From Ustilago trichophora (taxonomy: Eukaryota; Basidiomycota; Ustilaginomycetes; Ustilaginales; Ustilaginaceae): 64,000 bases of DNA. A model generated the notes under the pieces. That model was not told the origin of the DNA. It did not search any database and saw only the letters and a list, made by a program, of their open reading frames with translations. A program made the translations under genes and the position numbers. This document shows, piece by piece, positions 1-10,063 of this stretch. The stretch is from positions 930,001 to 994,000 of the forward strand of contig OOIN01000001.1 of the NCBI GenBank assembly GCA_900323505.1, read 5' to 3'. The first letter of the stretch is position 1. Each line of letters starts with the position of its first letter.

Positions 1-132
1 AACGGTCTTCTGTTTCCACAGAAGCTTTCTCATCTGCTTTTCAACAACACAGAGGCTAGCGCAACCAAGCAAAGGCCGCTATTCGCAAGAACATCTTGCT
101 TATTCCCACGGGAACAGACGACGACAACGACG

Positions 133-2826
133 ATGAACATGCTCGACCAAGAACACACCGCAGGGGCCTCTCGCGCCTCAACCCCTCTTTCCAACTCTGC
201 CGAAATCGTCACGGCACGAAAGATTTCCCGCAAAGTAGCACAGGCCGCCCCCATCACCCATTATCGCCGTCACTCGAAATCCAACTCGGTCGAGCTGCGC
301 AAGCATACCCAATCCAAAGAAGCACACGAGCCTTCTGCCCCTGCTAGCGTTGGTGCGGTTGCAGTTGCAGCAGCTGGTGGTTCCCCGCGCATCATGCCTT
401 CTCCTGTACCTCCTCCGACCTCTGCTCTTCCACCTACTCCGGCTGGTTTGGGTGGTGTGTCTGCTTCTCCTACGCTCGGCGGCGGATACGGTTTGACGTA
501 TAGGGGCAGCGCGGGGAGCTCCCTCGCCGCTTCGAGCTTGCTGGCGAGGAGCATTCGAAAGACGTTTCGTCACCTGAGTGCCGGGTTGACGGCAGAAGAG
601 CATACCGAGTTGGTCCAAAAAATTTTGTCCGACTTGAGACCCGCTCTTCCTTCCACCACCGTCCGTCCCTTTTCGCGTGCGTCCAGACCGAACAGTTTGG
701 TTGCTTCGCCACCAACGACCAAGATGACGATCACCATCGCCAAACCCGAACCAGTCGAAGAGATTGCTGATGCCACCGCTGCGACAGAAAAGCGGCTCAG
801 TGCTTCCTCGCAGGGCACGACCAGCAGCAGCGTCGGCAGCCAGTGCAGTCAGGCGAGTGACGAAAAGCTCGGCATGTCGCAGATCTCCACCTTGGCCTCC
901 GATTTCTCCACCCCTCAGTTGAGCCAGAGTCGCACACCGACTCCCACCACCCCCGCTAGCCCAATGAGCCGCACCAACACCGATGACAAGGTCAAGGGTA
1001 ACGAGACTACCGATACGGTTGCAGCCAATGGGGACAAGGCTCTCCTGACGCCTACGGATGCATTGGAAAGTCTTCGAGTGCTTGAGAACGGGTTTGAACG
1101 ATCCAACCCCAACTCTCCGCTGGATGCCACTTTTGCAACAAAGGACTCGAACCTGTCCCAGACTACAGCTGTCGCATCGCCCACTACGGCGGTGGCGGGT
1201 GACAAGGAGGCTAAAGTGTCGTCTTCCAACACGAGCGGCACTGCTTCTCCTCCCAGGCTGCACAAGAGGGACAGTTCGTACCGCAAATCGGTGCCGACCC
1301 TCGAGGAGCTGACCAACGGCAAGAAGGGTCTGGGGATCTCTCAGCAGAAGGATACCTCTTCTTCTGCTGCTTCTTCGGTTCGCGCTTCGTCGCCGTCGAG
1401 TGCAAACACGGAGACCCCGAGCTGGATCTCATCGCTCACAACCTTGGAAGCTATCCGCGTGCTCGCCTTCCAGCAGTCTGTCGACACTGCTAGCACCACT
1501 GCTACCCCCAAATCACCTACCATCCCCATCATCCCATCAACAGCAACAGCAGCAGACGAGGTATCCGCCCTCCGCTACGCACTCACCTTCACCCTTGCTC
1601 GCGCTGACAAGCTCGCCGAGGCTCTCAACCGCGTCAGCGAGGACAAGATCAAGGTGGAGACTGAGCTCGAGATCTTGCGACGCAACGTACTCTCCATGTT
1701 GGGAAGCAAGACCATGTTCAGTGGTGCTGCACCTCAGAGTGCCTCGTCTACGTCTTCGCAGGGACACTATGAGAGCAGTAACGGTGGTGTTGGTAGACAT
1801 GGTGCGGTGGATGGCGACATTGTCGAAGAGGAAGATCTGGATCACTTTGTGGATGCCCAATCCAGGCAGACTCCGGTTCCGATGTATCCTGCGGCGAGTC
1901 GCAAGGAAGCGCAACCAGCTCGACGAGGCGATGCCATGTCTCGTCCTCCGCGTGCCACTCGCGCTGCTAAGCCAGTACCAACTTGTGCACCTCCTGCCAA
2001 GCCAAGTGGCGGTGTGAGCATCGCCAGCTTGCGCAAGAACAATCCGTCCATCTCCACCTCTCCCGCCGTCACTCAGCGCTACACCCCTTCCACCCGTCGC
2101 GGCGGACAGAGCGTCGAAGACGAAGCAGAATTCACCGACGAGGACGAAGACGACGAGGAGGATGACGATTTTGACATGTATCCATTTGGCGCACCCATCC
2201 AACGCGGTCCTGCACCCGAAGTATCCATGACCGACTTTCTCAACGCCTCTCGCATGTCCAAAAGCGAAATCGAGGAGCACGATGCACGACGCGAGATGGA
2301 ACAACGAGGTCATTCCGATGAAGCAGATCGATTCTACAGTGCCTCTTCCACTTCGTCTCATGCTCCTCTAGCTGGTGGAGGTTCTATGCGATCTCTCGAT
2401 TCGCACCGACGAGGTTTCTTCAAAGGTATCACAAAGCTCGTTGATCAAGAGAGAGTCAAACGGACCAATAGGAGGACTAGCTTGGCCTCAAAGCCAAGTG
2501 TGGTCTCCTTGGCACCCTCCAACTCGCTCTCTCGCGACAGTAGCCTGGTGGGCGGGAGAAGATCAGCTTCAACCACAAATATCATCCGCAACATGCCCTC
2601 GCACAACAACTTCAACCTGACCTACGACGAGGAAAGCATCATCCCCACCTTCCCAGGATCGGTTGGAAGATCGTCGGACAGGAGACAGAAGACCATGTCC
2701 ATGTCAAACTCTCTCAGGGAGAGTCTAGAGAAGCAGAGTCTCAGAGAGGCAGGGATTCGACAGGACCAAAAGGCGGCAAATGGTAGAAAGTGGGGTGGAA
2801 ACGCTTTTGCTGTTCCTTTGATCTAG
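133..2826 (+). CDS. Large disordered Ser/Thr-rich protein with a coiled coil (hypothetical)
   Basis: I do not recognise this 897-residue protein. Most of it is low-complexity Ser/Thr/Pro/Ala sequence, typical of intrinsically disordered fungal regulators or cortex proteins. Three segments look structured or distinctive. One is a helical block around residues 140-171 containing the run LTAEEHTELVQKILSDLRPA. The second is a probable coiled coil around 477-523 (ALRYALTFTLARADKLAEAL and onward). The third is an acidic Glu/Asp stretch around 661-686, followed by the short block SMTDFLNASRMSKSEIEEHD. The basic C-terminal third is Ser- and Arg-rich. There are no membrane segments and no signal peptide. 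The ATG at 133 follows an ACG-rich leader, but the reading frame has no stop back to base 1 and an acceptor-like TTCCACAG ends near base 21, so an upstream coding exon outside the window is possible. Confidence 0.75.
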   Translation: MNMLDQEHTAGASRASTPLSNSAEIVTARKISRKVAQAAPITHYRRHSKSNSVELRKHTQSKEAHEPSAPASVGAVAVAAAGGSPRIMPSPVPPPTSALPPTPAGLGGVSASPTLGGGYGLTYRGSAGSSLAASSLLARSIRKTFRHLSAGLTAEEHTELVQKILSDLRPALPSTTVRPFSRASRPNSLVASPPTTKMTITIAKPEPVEEIADATAATEKRLSASSQGTTSSSVGSQCSQASDEKLGMSQISTLASDFSTPQLSQSRTPTPTTPASPMSRTNTDDKVKGNETTDTVAANGDKALLTPTDALESLRVLENGFERSNPNSPLDATFATKDSNLSQTTAVASPTTAVAGDKEAKVSSSNTSGTASPPRLHKRDSSYRKSVPTLEELTNGKKGLGISQQKDTSSSAASSVRASSPSSANTETPSWISSLTTLEAIRVLAFQQSVDTASTTATPKSPTIPIIPSTATAADEVSALRYALTFTLARADKLAEALNRVSEDKIKVETELEILRRNVLSMLGSKTMFSGAAPQSASSTSSQGHYESSNGGVGRHGAVDGDIVEEEDLDHFVDAQSRQTPVPMYPAASRKEAQPARRGDAMSRPPRATRAAKPVPTCAPPAKPSGGVSIASLRKNNPSISTSPAVTQRYTPSTRRGGQSVEDEAEFTDEDEDDEEDDDFDMYPFGAPIQRGPAPEVSMTDFLNASRMSKSEIEEHDARREMEQRGHSDEADRFYSASSTSSHAPLAGGGSMRSLDSHRRGFFKGITKLVDQERVKRTNRRTSLASKPSVVSLAPSNSLSRDSSLVGGRRSASTTNIIRNMPSHNNFNLTYDEESIIPTFPGSVGRSSDRRQKTMSMSNSLRESLEKQSLREAGIRQDQKAANGRKWGGNAFAVPLI

Positions 2827-3090
2827 ATTGTTGTGTCGTTCGGTTTCAAAAGGGTTCTTTCTTTAGCACGCATACATATACACACTCTCGTTTACTTTCC
2901 TTTGCTTTTGCTTATTCTCGACGCTGCTTCACGGCAGCACAATACACATTCTTCCACTTACTCTCGCTCATTCTGCTCTTCAAAGTCTGTGCGAGAAGCT
3001 GCTGTTCAAGATGTGCGGGAGAAAAGACGGTAACAAAAGGTGATGATGCCATTACATGGCCCTACACTACATGAGATCAACTACAATGGC

Positions 3091-4723
3091 TCAAGCTTGC
3101 TGCTGAGCAAGATAGTATTCTTCAGCCTGGTTGATGCATCGAATGTTGGCACCCAACTTGTTGATCGTCTCGATGTACTCGTCCTCCTCGATGCTGTCAT
3201 AGACGATACCACCACCTGCTTGCAAGTAGGCATAACCGTCCTTGAACGTCATCGTCCTGATAGCGATGCAAACGTCCATCTCCTTATCGGCAAAGTCGAT
3301 TCTTCCGACTGCACCTGCATAGACACCTCGCTTCTCCTTCTCGAGCTCAGAGACGAGCTCGATAGCGCGGATCTTGGGGGCACCGGAGACGGTGCCGGCG
3401 GGGAAGATAGAGCGGAGGGCGTCGAATCGCGATTTGCCGGCTCTCAGCTGACCCGTGATACGAGAGGTGAGATGCATAACGTGGGAGAACTTTTCCACCT
3501 TCATAAAGCTCTCAACCTGAGTAGTGGCTGGGTCGCAGACTCGGTTGATGTCGTTTCGGGCCAGGTCGACGAGCATGACGTGTTCGGCTTGGTCTTTGAC
3601 GGAGCTGGCGAGTTGAGAGGCGAGCTCGTCGTCCTCTGCATCGCTGGCGCCACGCTTGACAGTACCGGCGATGGCATGGACCGCAACTTTACCGGCCTCG
3701 ATCTTGCAGAGCGTCTCGGGGGATGCACCGACGAGTTGGCAGTCGCCACAGTCGACGTAGAACATGTATGGGGAAGGGTTGACTTGTCGCAGGTGTCGGT
3801 AGCAGTTGAAGGCGTGCAGGGTGGTGCGGCGGGTGAGGCGCTGAGAGGGGACGGCTTGGATGATGTCTCCCTTGACGATGTTCTTGCGGAGCGAAGTGAC
3901 AAAGCCTTCGTAGCCCGCCTTGCCGACGTTGCTGACTGCCTCCTGACCGGTGAGGATTGCTGGCTGGTTGGGAAGCGGTGTAGTGGCGGAAGTGAGAACC
4001 TTGATCAAGTGGTTGACTTTATCGCTTGCTTTGGCGTACAAGGCCTCGACATGGGCGGCTGTAGCCTTGCCGGCAAGGTTGGAGGGGAGGTGTACGTGGC
4101 TGACACATCGGACAGTGCTGAAGACGTGGTCGAAGACGATGAGAGAGTCAGCGACCATAAAGACGCTCTCGGGAATGCCGAGAACGTCCTTGAGGTCTCG
4201 CTTGGTTCTTGGCTCGAAGTACTGAACGCAGTCGTAGCTAATGTATCCGATGGCACCACCCGTGAAAGTTGGTAAGCCCTGGACGGGGATGTACTTGTAT
4301 GGGCTCAGCTCCTTCTCGATGGTGAGCAAGGGGTCTCCTTCAGCATCGAGGCCGGGACCGGTGCGGATGATCTTGAGCGGGTCCGAGCCGATGAACGAAT
4401 ACCGACCGATCTTCTCACCGCCGGTGACGGATTCAAAGAGGAAGGAGCGGCGGGATGTGTCGGCACCATTTGAGAGCTTGAGATAAGCAGTGACAGGGGT
4501 GAGAAGGTCGGAAGGAAGAGAGGTATAGACGGGGATGATGTTGCCGGTGGGGTTGGCGGCGAGAAGGGCAGACTGGACCTCTTCCAGGGAAGGCTTGAGC
4601 GGGTGCTGTGGTGTACAGTTCATGATGGTAGAACAGAGCCCAAGGTTTGGAATGGCAAAGTGTTCAGCGAGGGGTGCAAGATGGTGTAGAAGACAGAGTA
4701 AACGAGCAACTTACCAAAGCCAT
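3091..4723 (-). CDS. TRP2: Anthranilate synthase component I (two exons)
   Basis: Converts chorismate plus glutamine-derived ammonia to anthranilate, the first committed step of tryptophan synthesis. The protein carries the N-terminal regulatory domain ([19 protein letters not shown], the region that binds feedback tryptophan in this family). It also has the chorismate-binding C-terminal domain, with [10 protein letters not shown], the [10 protein letters not shown] block and [16 protein letters not shown] 1533-nt frame opens at ATG 4623. A better model starts at ATG 4723, encodes Met-Ala-Leu, splices out 4606-4714 (GTAAGT donor, CTGAAC branch candidate, CACAG acceptor) and rejoins in frame at His (4605). 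This gives join(3091..4605, 4715..4723) on the minus strand, 507 residues, the same length as I recall for yeast Trp2. It is divergent from the PRP21 gene, with a GAGTCA element in the shared spacer. Function is near certain; the mini-exon is inferred. Confidence 0.95.
4606..4714 (-). other. Predicted TRP2 intron 1 (109 nt)
   Basis: The donor GTAAGT follows the third codon, the branch-like CTGAAC lies about 60 nt before the acceptor, and CCACAG is the acceptor. Reading through unspliced RNA from the upstream ATG meets a stop after about 19 codons. Splicing restores the frame exactly. Confidence 0.75.
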
Positions 4724-5235
4724 GATTGTGGGTGCTCGTCTATCTATGAGACTCTATATAGTTGTTGGTTGCGTAGGGGCCGAGCAGGAACTCTCTTGTA
4801 AAGGCTGGAAAAGAGAGGAATAGGAAACGTTGAGGCTTTGATGAATTGTTAGCCTTATTGCGGCGCACGGTGTCCTTTGATTGTGTGGTTCCGTGGTTCT
4901 GTGCGATATGAACGTGTGAAACCGGACGGTGGGTCGAGGTTGCAATCAATCGAAGAAAAACCTTTAGAATCTTTGTCTTGCGATTGTTGTAGTAGTAGTT
5001 GTTGTTGTTGTTGTCGGCAGTTGTTTCCGATTGACAAAAGACAGAGTTGTGTACAATCGTTAAGTAGACGAGACGAGTGTGCGTGCGTGAGTGCGTGGGG
5101 TTGATGGTGTTGAGTGGTGTATATGAGCGTGGTCAAGGTTGGATGGAGAGTGACAACGCAATCGAAAGGTGGGATTGGTAACCGTTGGACGAGCGAGTCA
5201 CTTTTTTTTGGACAACCGACGGTCCAAGCCACGAC

Positions 5236-5280
<45 letters not shown>

Positions 5281-5635
5281 TCAGTGACAGAGAGTTAGTG
5301 CAGCACAAAGCGATGCTCTCACGCTCAGCGAAATACACTTTTTTGTGTCACACACAACACTTTCACTCTCTGCTTGGCTTAACTAGCGAGTTTTTGCCAA
5401 TTCTTCTCAAATCACCGATGCTCGACAGCTCGTGAATCCAAAGTGTAACTCAAATCGGCCGATCCAACAACAACCAATGTCACATTCGACTCGGCTTTTC
5501 TTTGGCAACTTTCCATTATCCCTCCTCCGCTTCTACCTCTTCTACCTCTTCTACCTCTTCACCCTCTCTCTTTCTCTCTCTACCTCTCTACGACAAGAAG
5601 CTCAGCTTAGGCGCATCAGCTGCAACGACGCCGCC
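4724..5635. promoter_or_regulatory. Divergent TRP2 / PRP21 promoter region
   Basis: No gene is seen here. The spacer holds a (CAG)14 tract at 5237-5278, a run of eight T at about 5202, and a GAGTCA hexamer at 5195-5200. GAGTCA is TGACTC read on the minus strand and resembles the core of Gcn4/Cpc1-type amino-acid control sites. Pyrimidine-rich CTCTCT sequence just before 5636 resembles a fungal 5' leader. Confidence 0.5.
5237..5278 (+). repeat. (CAG)14 trinucleotide microsatellite
   Basis: Fourteen uninterrupted CAG units lie in the non-coding spacer between the two divergent start codons. Confidence 0.97.
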
Positions 5636-7795
5636 ATGGCTCCCGCGCTCAACCTTCCAGCGCCTGCACATGGCACGGACAACACCCTCGCATCAGCTTC
5701 CGCGCCCTCGACCTCAAAGTTTGCATCCACTAGCGGCATCATCTACCCACCGCCTGAGCTGCGCCGAACCATCGACAAGGCAGCAGAACTCATCGCAAAG
5801 AAGGATCCTTCCTTCGAAGCCAACATCAAAGCAGCAGAGCAAAACAATCCCAAGTTCGCCTTCCTCAAAGAAGACGATGCCTATCATGCATACTATGCTT
5901 CCCGCCGTGATGCCGTTCGACGTGGCGAGACGCTGACATCCGTCACAGCAGATGAACAGAATGCATCTGCTTCCGCAGCCCAGGGCGGCTCGAACTCAGC
6001 AGAACGCGCCAACGCTGCGGCTGGCCCATCGACACAGGCCCCACCAGAGCCAGAACCATTCCAGTTCTCCGCTGACCTTCCCAACATCACAGCTGTTGAC
6101 CTCGACATTCTCAAGCTGACAGCACTCTTCACTGCGCGCAAGGGTCGCTCCTTCTCCACCTCGCTCCTCTCTCGCGAGTCCAAATCTTATCAGTTCGAGT
6201 TTCTCCGCCCGTCACATTCGCTCTTTGCCTACTTCAACTACCTCGTTGAGCAGTACCAGAAGGTCATCTCTCCTTCTACCGCCTTGCTCGACGCCGTAAA
6301 GCTCGGCGCATATGGCACCACCGATGCCACAGCGATCGTACAGCAACGCGCCAAGTCGACGCTCGGGGCCGGCAAAGGTGGCGCCAGACCCCAGGTGTTG
6401 GAGCAAGTCAAAGCGAGGGCAGAATGGGAAAAGTATGCCAGGGAGAAGCGCAAGAAGCAGGATGAGGATCAGGAGAAGCAACGTCAGGCATTCAACGAGA
6501 TCGACTGGCAGGACTTTGTTGTGGTCGGCACTGTCGAGCTCACCGAAGCCGATCAGCATATCGACTTGCCACCACCGCGCTCGTTGAGAGAGATGGAAAC
6601 GATGACGCTGGCACAGAAGAAGATGGCCAGCATGATCATGGAATCCGAAGCGGCTGGTGAAGATGTCGAGGATGTCGAAGAGCTCGCAATGCCTGGTCGA
6701 CCCTCTTCTTCCGCACTTACACAAGAAGCTTCTACCTCGTCATCTGCAGCTGTGGAAGAGGTGGCATCTGGCAAGGGTGGAACGATCAAAGTGCGCAAGG
6801 ACTACGTCCCGCGAGGTCTCGCATCTCGCGCCAAACCTTCTTCATCTACCGCTGCGATGACCAAGTGTCCTGTCTGCGGAGATCAAGTCCCAATCGACGA
6901 AATGGCCGAACACGTCCGGTTCGAGCTACTCAATCCAGCCTATCGCGAACAGCGCCAGCAGCTCGAGGCTAAGAAGGCTCAGCAGGCCGCGCTTCAGGCT
7001 GGTGCCGATCCTACCTACTATCTCAAGCAGCTTGCTTCGAGCCGTGCAGATGAGGACGAGGAGGCGAGACTCAAGAGGGAAGCCGAGGAGAAGAGATTGG
7101 CCAAGGAGAAGGAGAAGATCATTTGGGATGGTCATGCAAAATCGAGGCAAGCCGCGAGGGAGATGATTGCCAAGAATGTCGGTTTGGAGCAGGAGATGAC
7201 GAGGTTGTCTGGCAAGCCAGTAGTCACAATGCCAGAGTACGGGCCACAGTTCCCTGGTATGGATGGAGCCATCCCAGACGCAGCTGAGGATGACGATGAG
7301 GCAGATGACAAACCAATTCAGTTGCCAAAGGCCAGCTCGCTCCCGGCCAAGCCAGTCACAGGCTCACCACCACCCCAACAATCACCACTACCCTTCGGCG
7401 CCGGGCTCAAGCGTCCAGCATCGACCGAACTCTCCCCGCCACCTCCGCCACCTGCACCTCTCCCCTCCACCTCTTCTAGCACACTAGGAAAGAAGACCGA
7501 CGGTACGCTGCACCCCGAAAAGACATGGCTCGAGGCACATTTACGCTCGACGGTCAACTTGACCCTCACCATCCCAGCCCAAGACGATAGCATCAAAGAG
7601 GAGCCCTATGAAGCAGCGCTCAAATCCACCGTCGCTACTCTGAGGGACTATGTCCATCAAGATTTGCTCAACAGCAGCATTGCAGCTAGCAAGATCAAAA
7701 TTAAGGTCAACGGAAAACCGGCAACGTTGAAGCAGACACTGGCGTATTGGAACTTGACCGATGGAGATCGGGTCACCATCGATATCGCCAAGTGA
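5636..7795 (+). CDS. PRP21: Splicing factor 3A subunit 1 (SF3A1/Prp21)
   Basis: A subunit of the U2 snRNP SF3a complex, needed for pre-spliceosome assembly in the nucleus. The 719-residue protein has two SURP modules: the first starts at IIYPPPELRRTIDKAAELIA (about residues 35-95), and the second lies near 145-205 (FLRPSHSLFAYFNYLVEQYQ). A Prp21-type central region follows, including a short zinc-finger-like CPVCGDQVPIDEMAEH element, then a helical Lys/Glu-rich stretch and a Pro-rich linker. The C-terminal ubiquitin-like domain ends in LKQTLAYWNLTDGDRVTIDI. This order matches animal and basidiomycete SF3A1 and is longer than yeast Prp21. The frame is open upstream to ATG 5432, but that extension is low-complexity Tyr/Leu/Ser (translated CT-rich leader). 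GCCGCCATGGC at 5636 is the convincing start. Confidence 0.95.
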   Translation: MAPALNLPAPAHGTDNTLASASAPSTSKFASTSGIIYPPPELRRTIDKAAELIAKKDPSFEANIKAAEQNNPKFAFLKEDDAYHAYYASRRDAVRRGETLTSVTADEQNASASAAQGGSNSAERANAAAGPSTQAPPEPEPFQFSADLPNITAVDLDILKLTALFTARKGRSFSTSLLSRESKSYQFEFLRPSHSLFAYFNYLVEQYQKVISPSTALLDAVKLGAYGTTDATAIVQQRAKSTLGAGKGGARPQVLEQVKARAEWEKYAREKRKKQDEDQEKQRQAFNEIDWQDFVVVGTVELTEADQHIDLPPPRSLREMETMTLAQKKMASMIMESEAAGEDVEDVEELAMPGRPSSSALTQEASTSSSAAVEEVASGKGGTIKVRKDYVPRGLASRAKPSSSTAAMTKCPVCGDQVPIDEMAEHVRFELLNPAYREQRQQLEAKKAQQAALQAGADPTYYLKQLASSRADEDEEARLKREAEEKRLAKEKEKIIWDGHAKSRQAAREMIAKNVGLEQEMTRLSGKPVVTMPEYGPQFPGMDGAIPDAAEDDDEADDKPIQLPKASSLPAKPVTGSPPPQQSPLPFGAGLKRPASTELSPPPPPPAPLPSTSSSTLGKKTDGTLHPEKTWLEAHLRSTVNLTLTIPAQDDSIKEEPYEAALKSTVATLRDYVHQDLLNSSIAASKIKIKVNGKPATLKQTLAYWNLTDGDRVTIDIAK

Positions 7796-8396
7796 GTTGA
7801 TGCAATTCGAAACACTTCTTTATGGCTTTGGACGCTTGTGTGTATTGTTGACGGCCCAAGACCGTTGGAATTCCTTTTGTGCGATCTGGTTCAGGCATGA
7901 TGGACCCAAGGCAGCGCACAGACTCACAGGGTCACATCGTGCCCAGAGCGAGCACTGTGGCGCGCCATCTAGCGCGAACGGTCTGAAAAATATGTGTGAG
8001 AGGAGAGGCCCGACCACAGCTGAGCCCACTGATCAAGATCCTACTCACCAAATTACGGTCCTTTGTCCTTCTTTGTGCCCAAATCTCATGAGTCTCGTTT
8101 GTTTCGCAGCCCACCTGCTTGACCGACTTTTGCTGAGCCTGTCCTCGCTCTACATCCTAACTGAATGGCCAACCTCGATATGGCTCTTCAGCACCATCGA
8201 TCAACAGAACAGAGGCCATACAACAAAGGACGACCTCTTCCCACCAAAGCGCACAAGAAATGTCGGGGACGCATAGATCTCCTTCTGGACAGCCCCCATC
8301 CTCACCCTCAGGAGCGGACGATGATGATCCTGTGCCAAGCCTCAGCAGCCGATTGTACGACTTGATCAGTCAGGAGAACTGCGGCAGAGCAAGCCC
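7796..8396. other. Intergenic spacer downstream of PRP21
   Basis: No convincing gene is seen. The stretch holds the 3' end of PRP21 and unique sequence up to the left edge of the tandem duplication. Confidence 0.6.
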
Positions 8397-8699
8397 ATCC
8401 TTTCACCATTCCAAATACACCCGGTCCACAACACTAGTCATCGCTAGTCACGCTTTCTCCACAGGCTATCCGTCAGCGATGGTTGAACATATAGAATCTC
8501 TTTCAAGAACCCTCGAACCAGGACACAAAGGGTTGAGTGACAAAAGGGCTATCCCGGCAGCCGGTAGCCAACAGAATGTCAAATATCGTGAAAACAAGAA
8601 TTTTTTCTCTGCCAGTCTGAGACCAAACGGTCAGCTGTCGAGCTTGAATCAAGGAGAGAAGGTGAGCCTTGCTTGGTCTGAAAACACCACTTTGGGCGG

Positions 8700-9161
8700 C
8701 TAGGAATCCTTAGGAGGGTGCTGCGGGAGTGGGAATGCCGGCCCATCAGGGTGACACTGGCTCGCATAACCAGGAAGAGGTTCGCCTCCAGGTTTAAAGA
8801 ATGTCATGCTAGCACAATTCTTTTGATCCCCAACACTACCCAGGAATTCGACTTAAAGGGCTGTGTCTCCCCAGCTTGCCGTTCTGATGATAGCAGGCTT
8901 CAAGTTTGGCTTTGATACCAACACAAACGCCTTTCCGTCGTGCGACTGATAGCCCTGGAAGTCTGAGTCCTCGCCGATCTCTCCGAAAAAGCCTGGGTAG
9001 GCTATGAAGCATCCATATTTGCTGTTGACCTTAGCACCGCCACGTTTGCAGTAGGCGTTGAAGTTGTCGGTGGCCGTGTCCTGCAGCCAGATATAAGCGG
9101 CAGCGTCGCCAGCGGCGAAAATGGCTACAGAAGCAGCGACTAAGGCTGCTTGGAGCTTCAT
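8700..9161 (-). pseudogene. Secreted-protein gene copy A, interrupted by a nonsense codon
   Basis: A homologue of the intact copy at 10064-10525. It starts with a signal peptide (MKLQAALVAASVAIFAAGDA) and reads 102 residues to a TAA at 8853-8855. Beyond that stop the same frame stays open for another 50 codons and still aligns with copy B, ending at a TAG (8700-8702). Without the stop it would be exactly 153 codons, the same length as copy B and with no indels. Residues 1-79 differ from copy B at one position only (Ala/Val 20), while the rest is about 57% identical by hand count. The TATA element seen upstream of copy B is changed here (GATGTAAAG at about 9282-9290). This is either a recent pseudogene or a truncated variant. 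The product class is a small cysteine-containing secreted protein, a candidate effector; the function is unknown. Confidence 0.8.
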
Positions 9162-9187
9162 AGTGAGCTCGGAGAAAGAGAATGCAG

Positions 9188-9252
9188 CGAAAAGTGTGAA
9201 GTGTGTGGAATGCGTGAAATGTGACAAGTGTGTGAAGTGTGTGAAGTGTGAG
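9188..9252. repeat. GTGTGAAGT-type minisatellite in the copy A leader
   Basis: About seven degenerate 8-9 nt units of the form GTGTGAAGT / GTGTGGAAT / GTGACAAGT lie immediately 5' of the copy A start codon on its strand. Copy B has only about three units at the matching place (10557-10582), so the array has expanded or contracted since duplication. Confidence 0.85.
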
Positions 9253-10063
9253 AACCGATGGAGAAGGGTAACAAGGCTGTCTTTACATCCTCAGCCACTG
9301 GTCTCCTCCGCTCCACCGCCAGCAAGTCTGGCCTTCCGAAGATTGAACGAATCTCTGGACCCACCATGGGGCTGTGTAGTGGGACGAGATTTGATCCCGC
9401 TTGAGAGCATGCAAGTTTATGAATGCGTTCCCGCCAAGTCACCACACGAGGTCACAAAATGCGGCGAGCAAGCCGGGTTTTTCGTCATTCCAAATACACC
9501 TGGTCCATACCATTAGTTGGGATCTAGGGAAAGTCGAGCTGCTCAACGCTCAATGTCTGCCGACATCGATTAGTACCTACCATCCGCATCCCAATGAAAT
9601 AAAATTGGGCTGTGCTCTTGCAGATACACGAGCGAGGCATCCCCTACGCGCCACCTGCCACATCTTCAGGGGTCACAACATGAAACCGAGCTGAATTCGT
9701 CGTTCGAAAAGCCGTGTTTGGCATCACAATCAAAGCTCAATCCCATAACTACAGCCTGCTGTGATGCTGAAATGTCTCGTCTCAATTATTCGTGCCTGTC
9801 GCATTCATCACTTTTTCCACGGGTCTTCCGTCAGGTATGGTTGGGCAGATAAGATTTCTTCCAAGAAAGATCTTGTCAGGACAAAAGGGCACGACGGACA
9901 CAAGGGCAATCCCACCAGCCTGCAGCCAACTGGACATCAAATATTGTGAGAACCAAGACAACATTCTTTCTGCTATACTTGAGAGACGAAGAACTCCACT
10001 ATCGATTCCCACTTTGAAAAGGGAGTTTGAGTGTTGGTTGTTCAGGAGCCACCACTATAACCA

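Larger units (their letters stand above)
8397..9478. repeat. Tandem duplication, copy A (about 1.1 kb)
   Basis: This unit and the next share, in the same order, the left-edge sequence CATTCCAAATACACC (8405 and 9486), a non-coding stretch, the small secreted-protein gene, its leader and a far upstream segment. The non-coding part also aligns clearly (TTTTCCACGGGTCTTCCGTC-type sequence, CAAATAT, and others), so the duplication covers more than the gene. The boundaries were set by eye. Confidence 0.8.

Noticed and set aside
5432..5635. N-terminal extension of Prp21 from an upstream in-frame ATG
   Set aside because: It translates a CT-rich leader into Tyr/Leu/Ser low complexity; the ATG at 5636 has a strong context and directly precedes family-like sequence.
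8260..8703. 147-codon plus-strand frame
   Set aside because: It lies in the non-coding part of the duplication. The apparent similarity to the 9792-10067 frame reflects DNA duplication, and the two are not conserved in length or ends.
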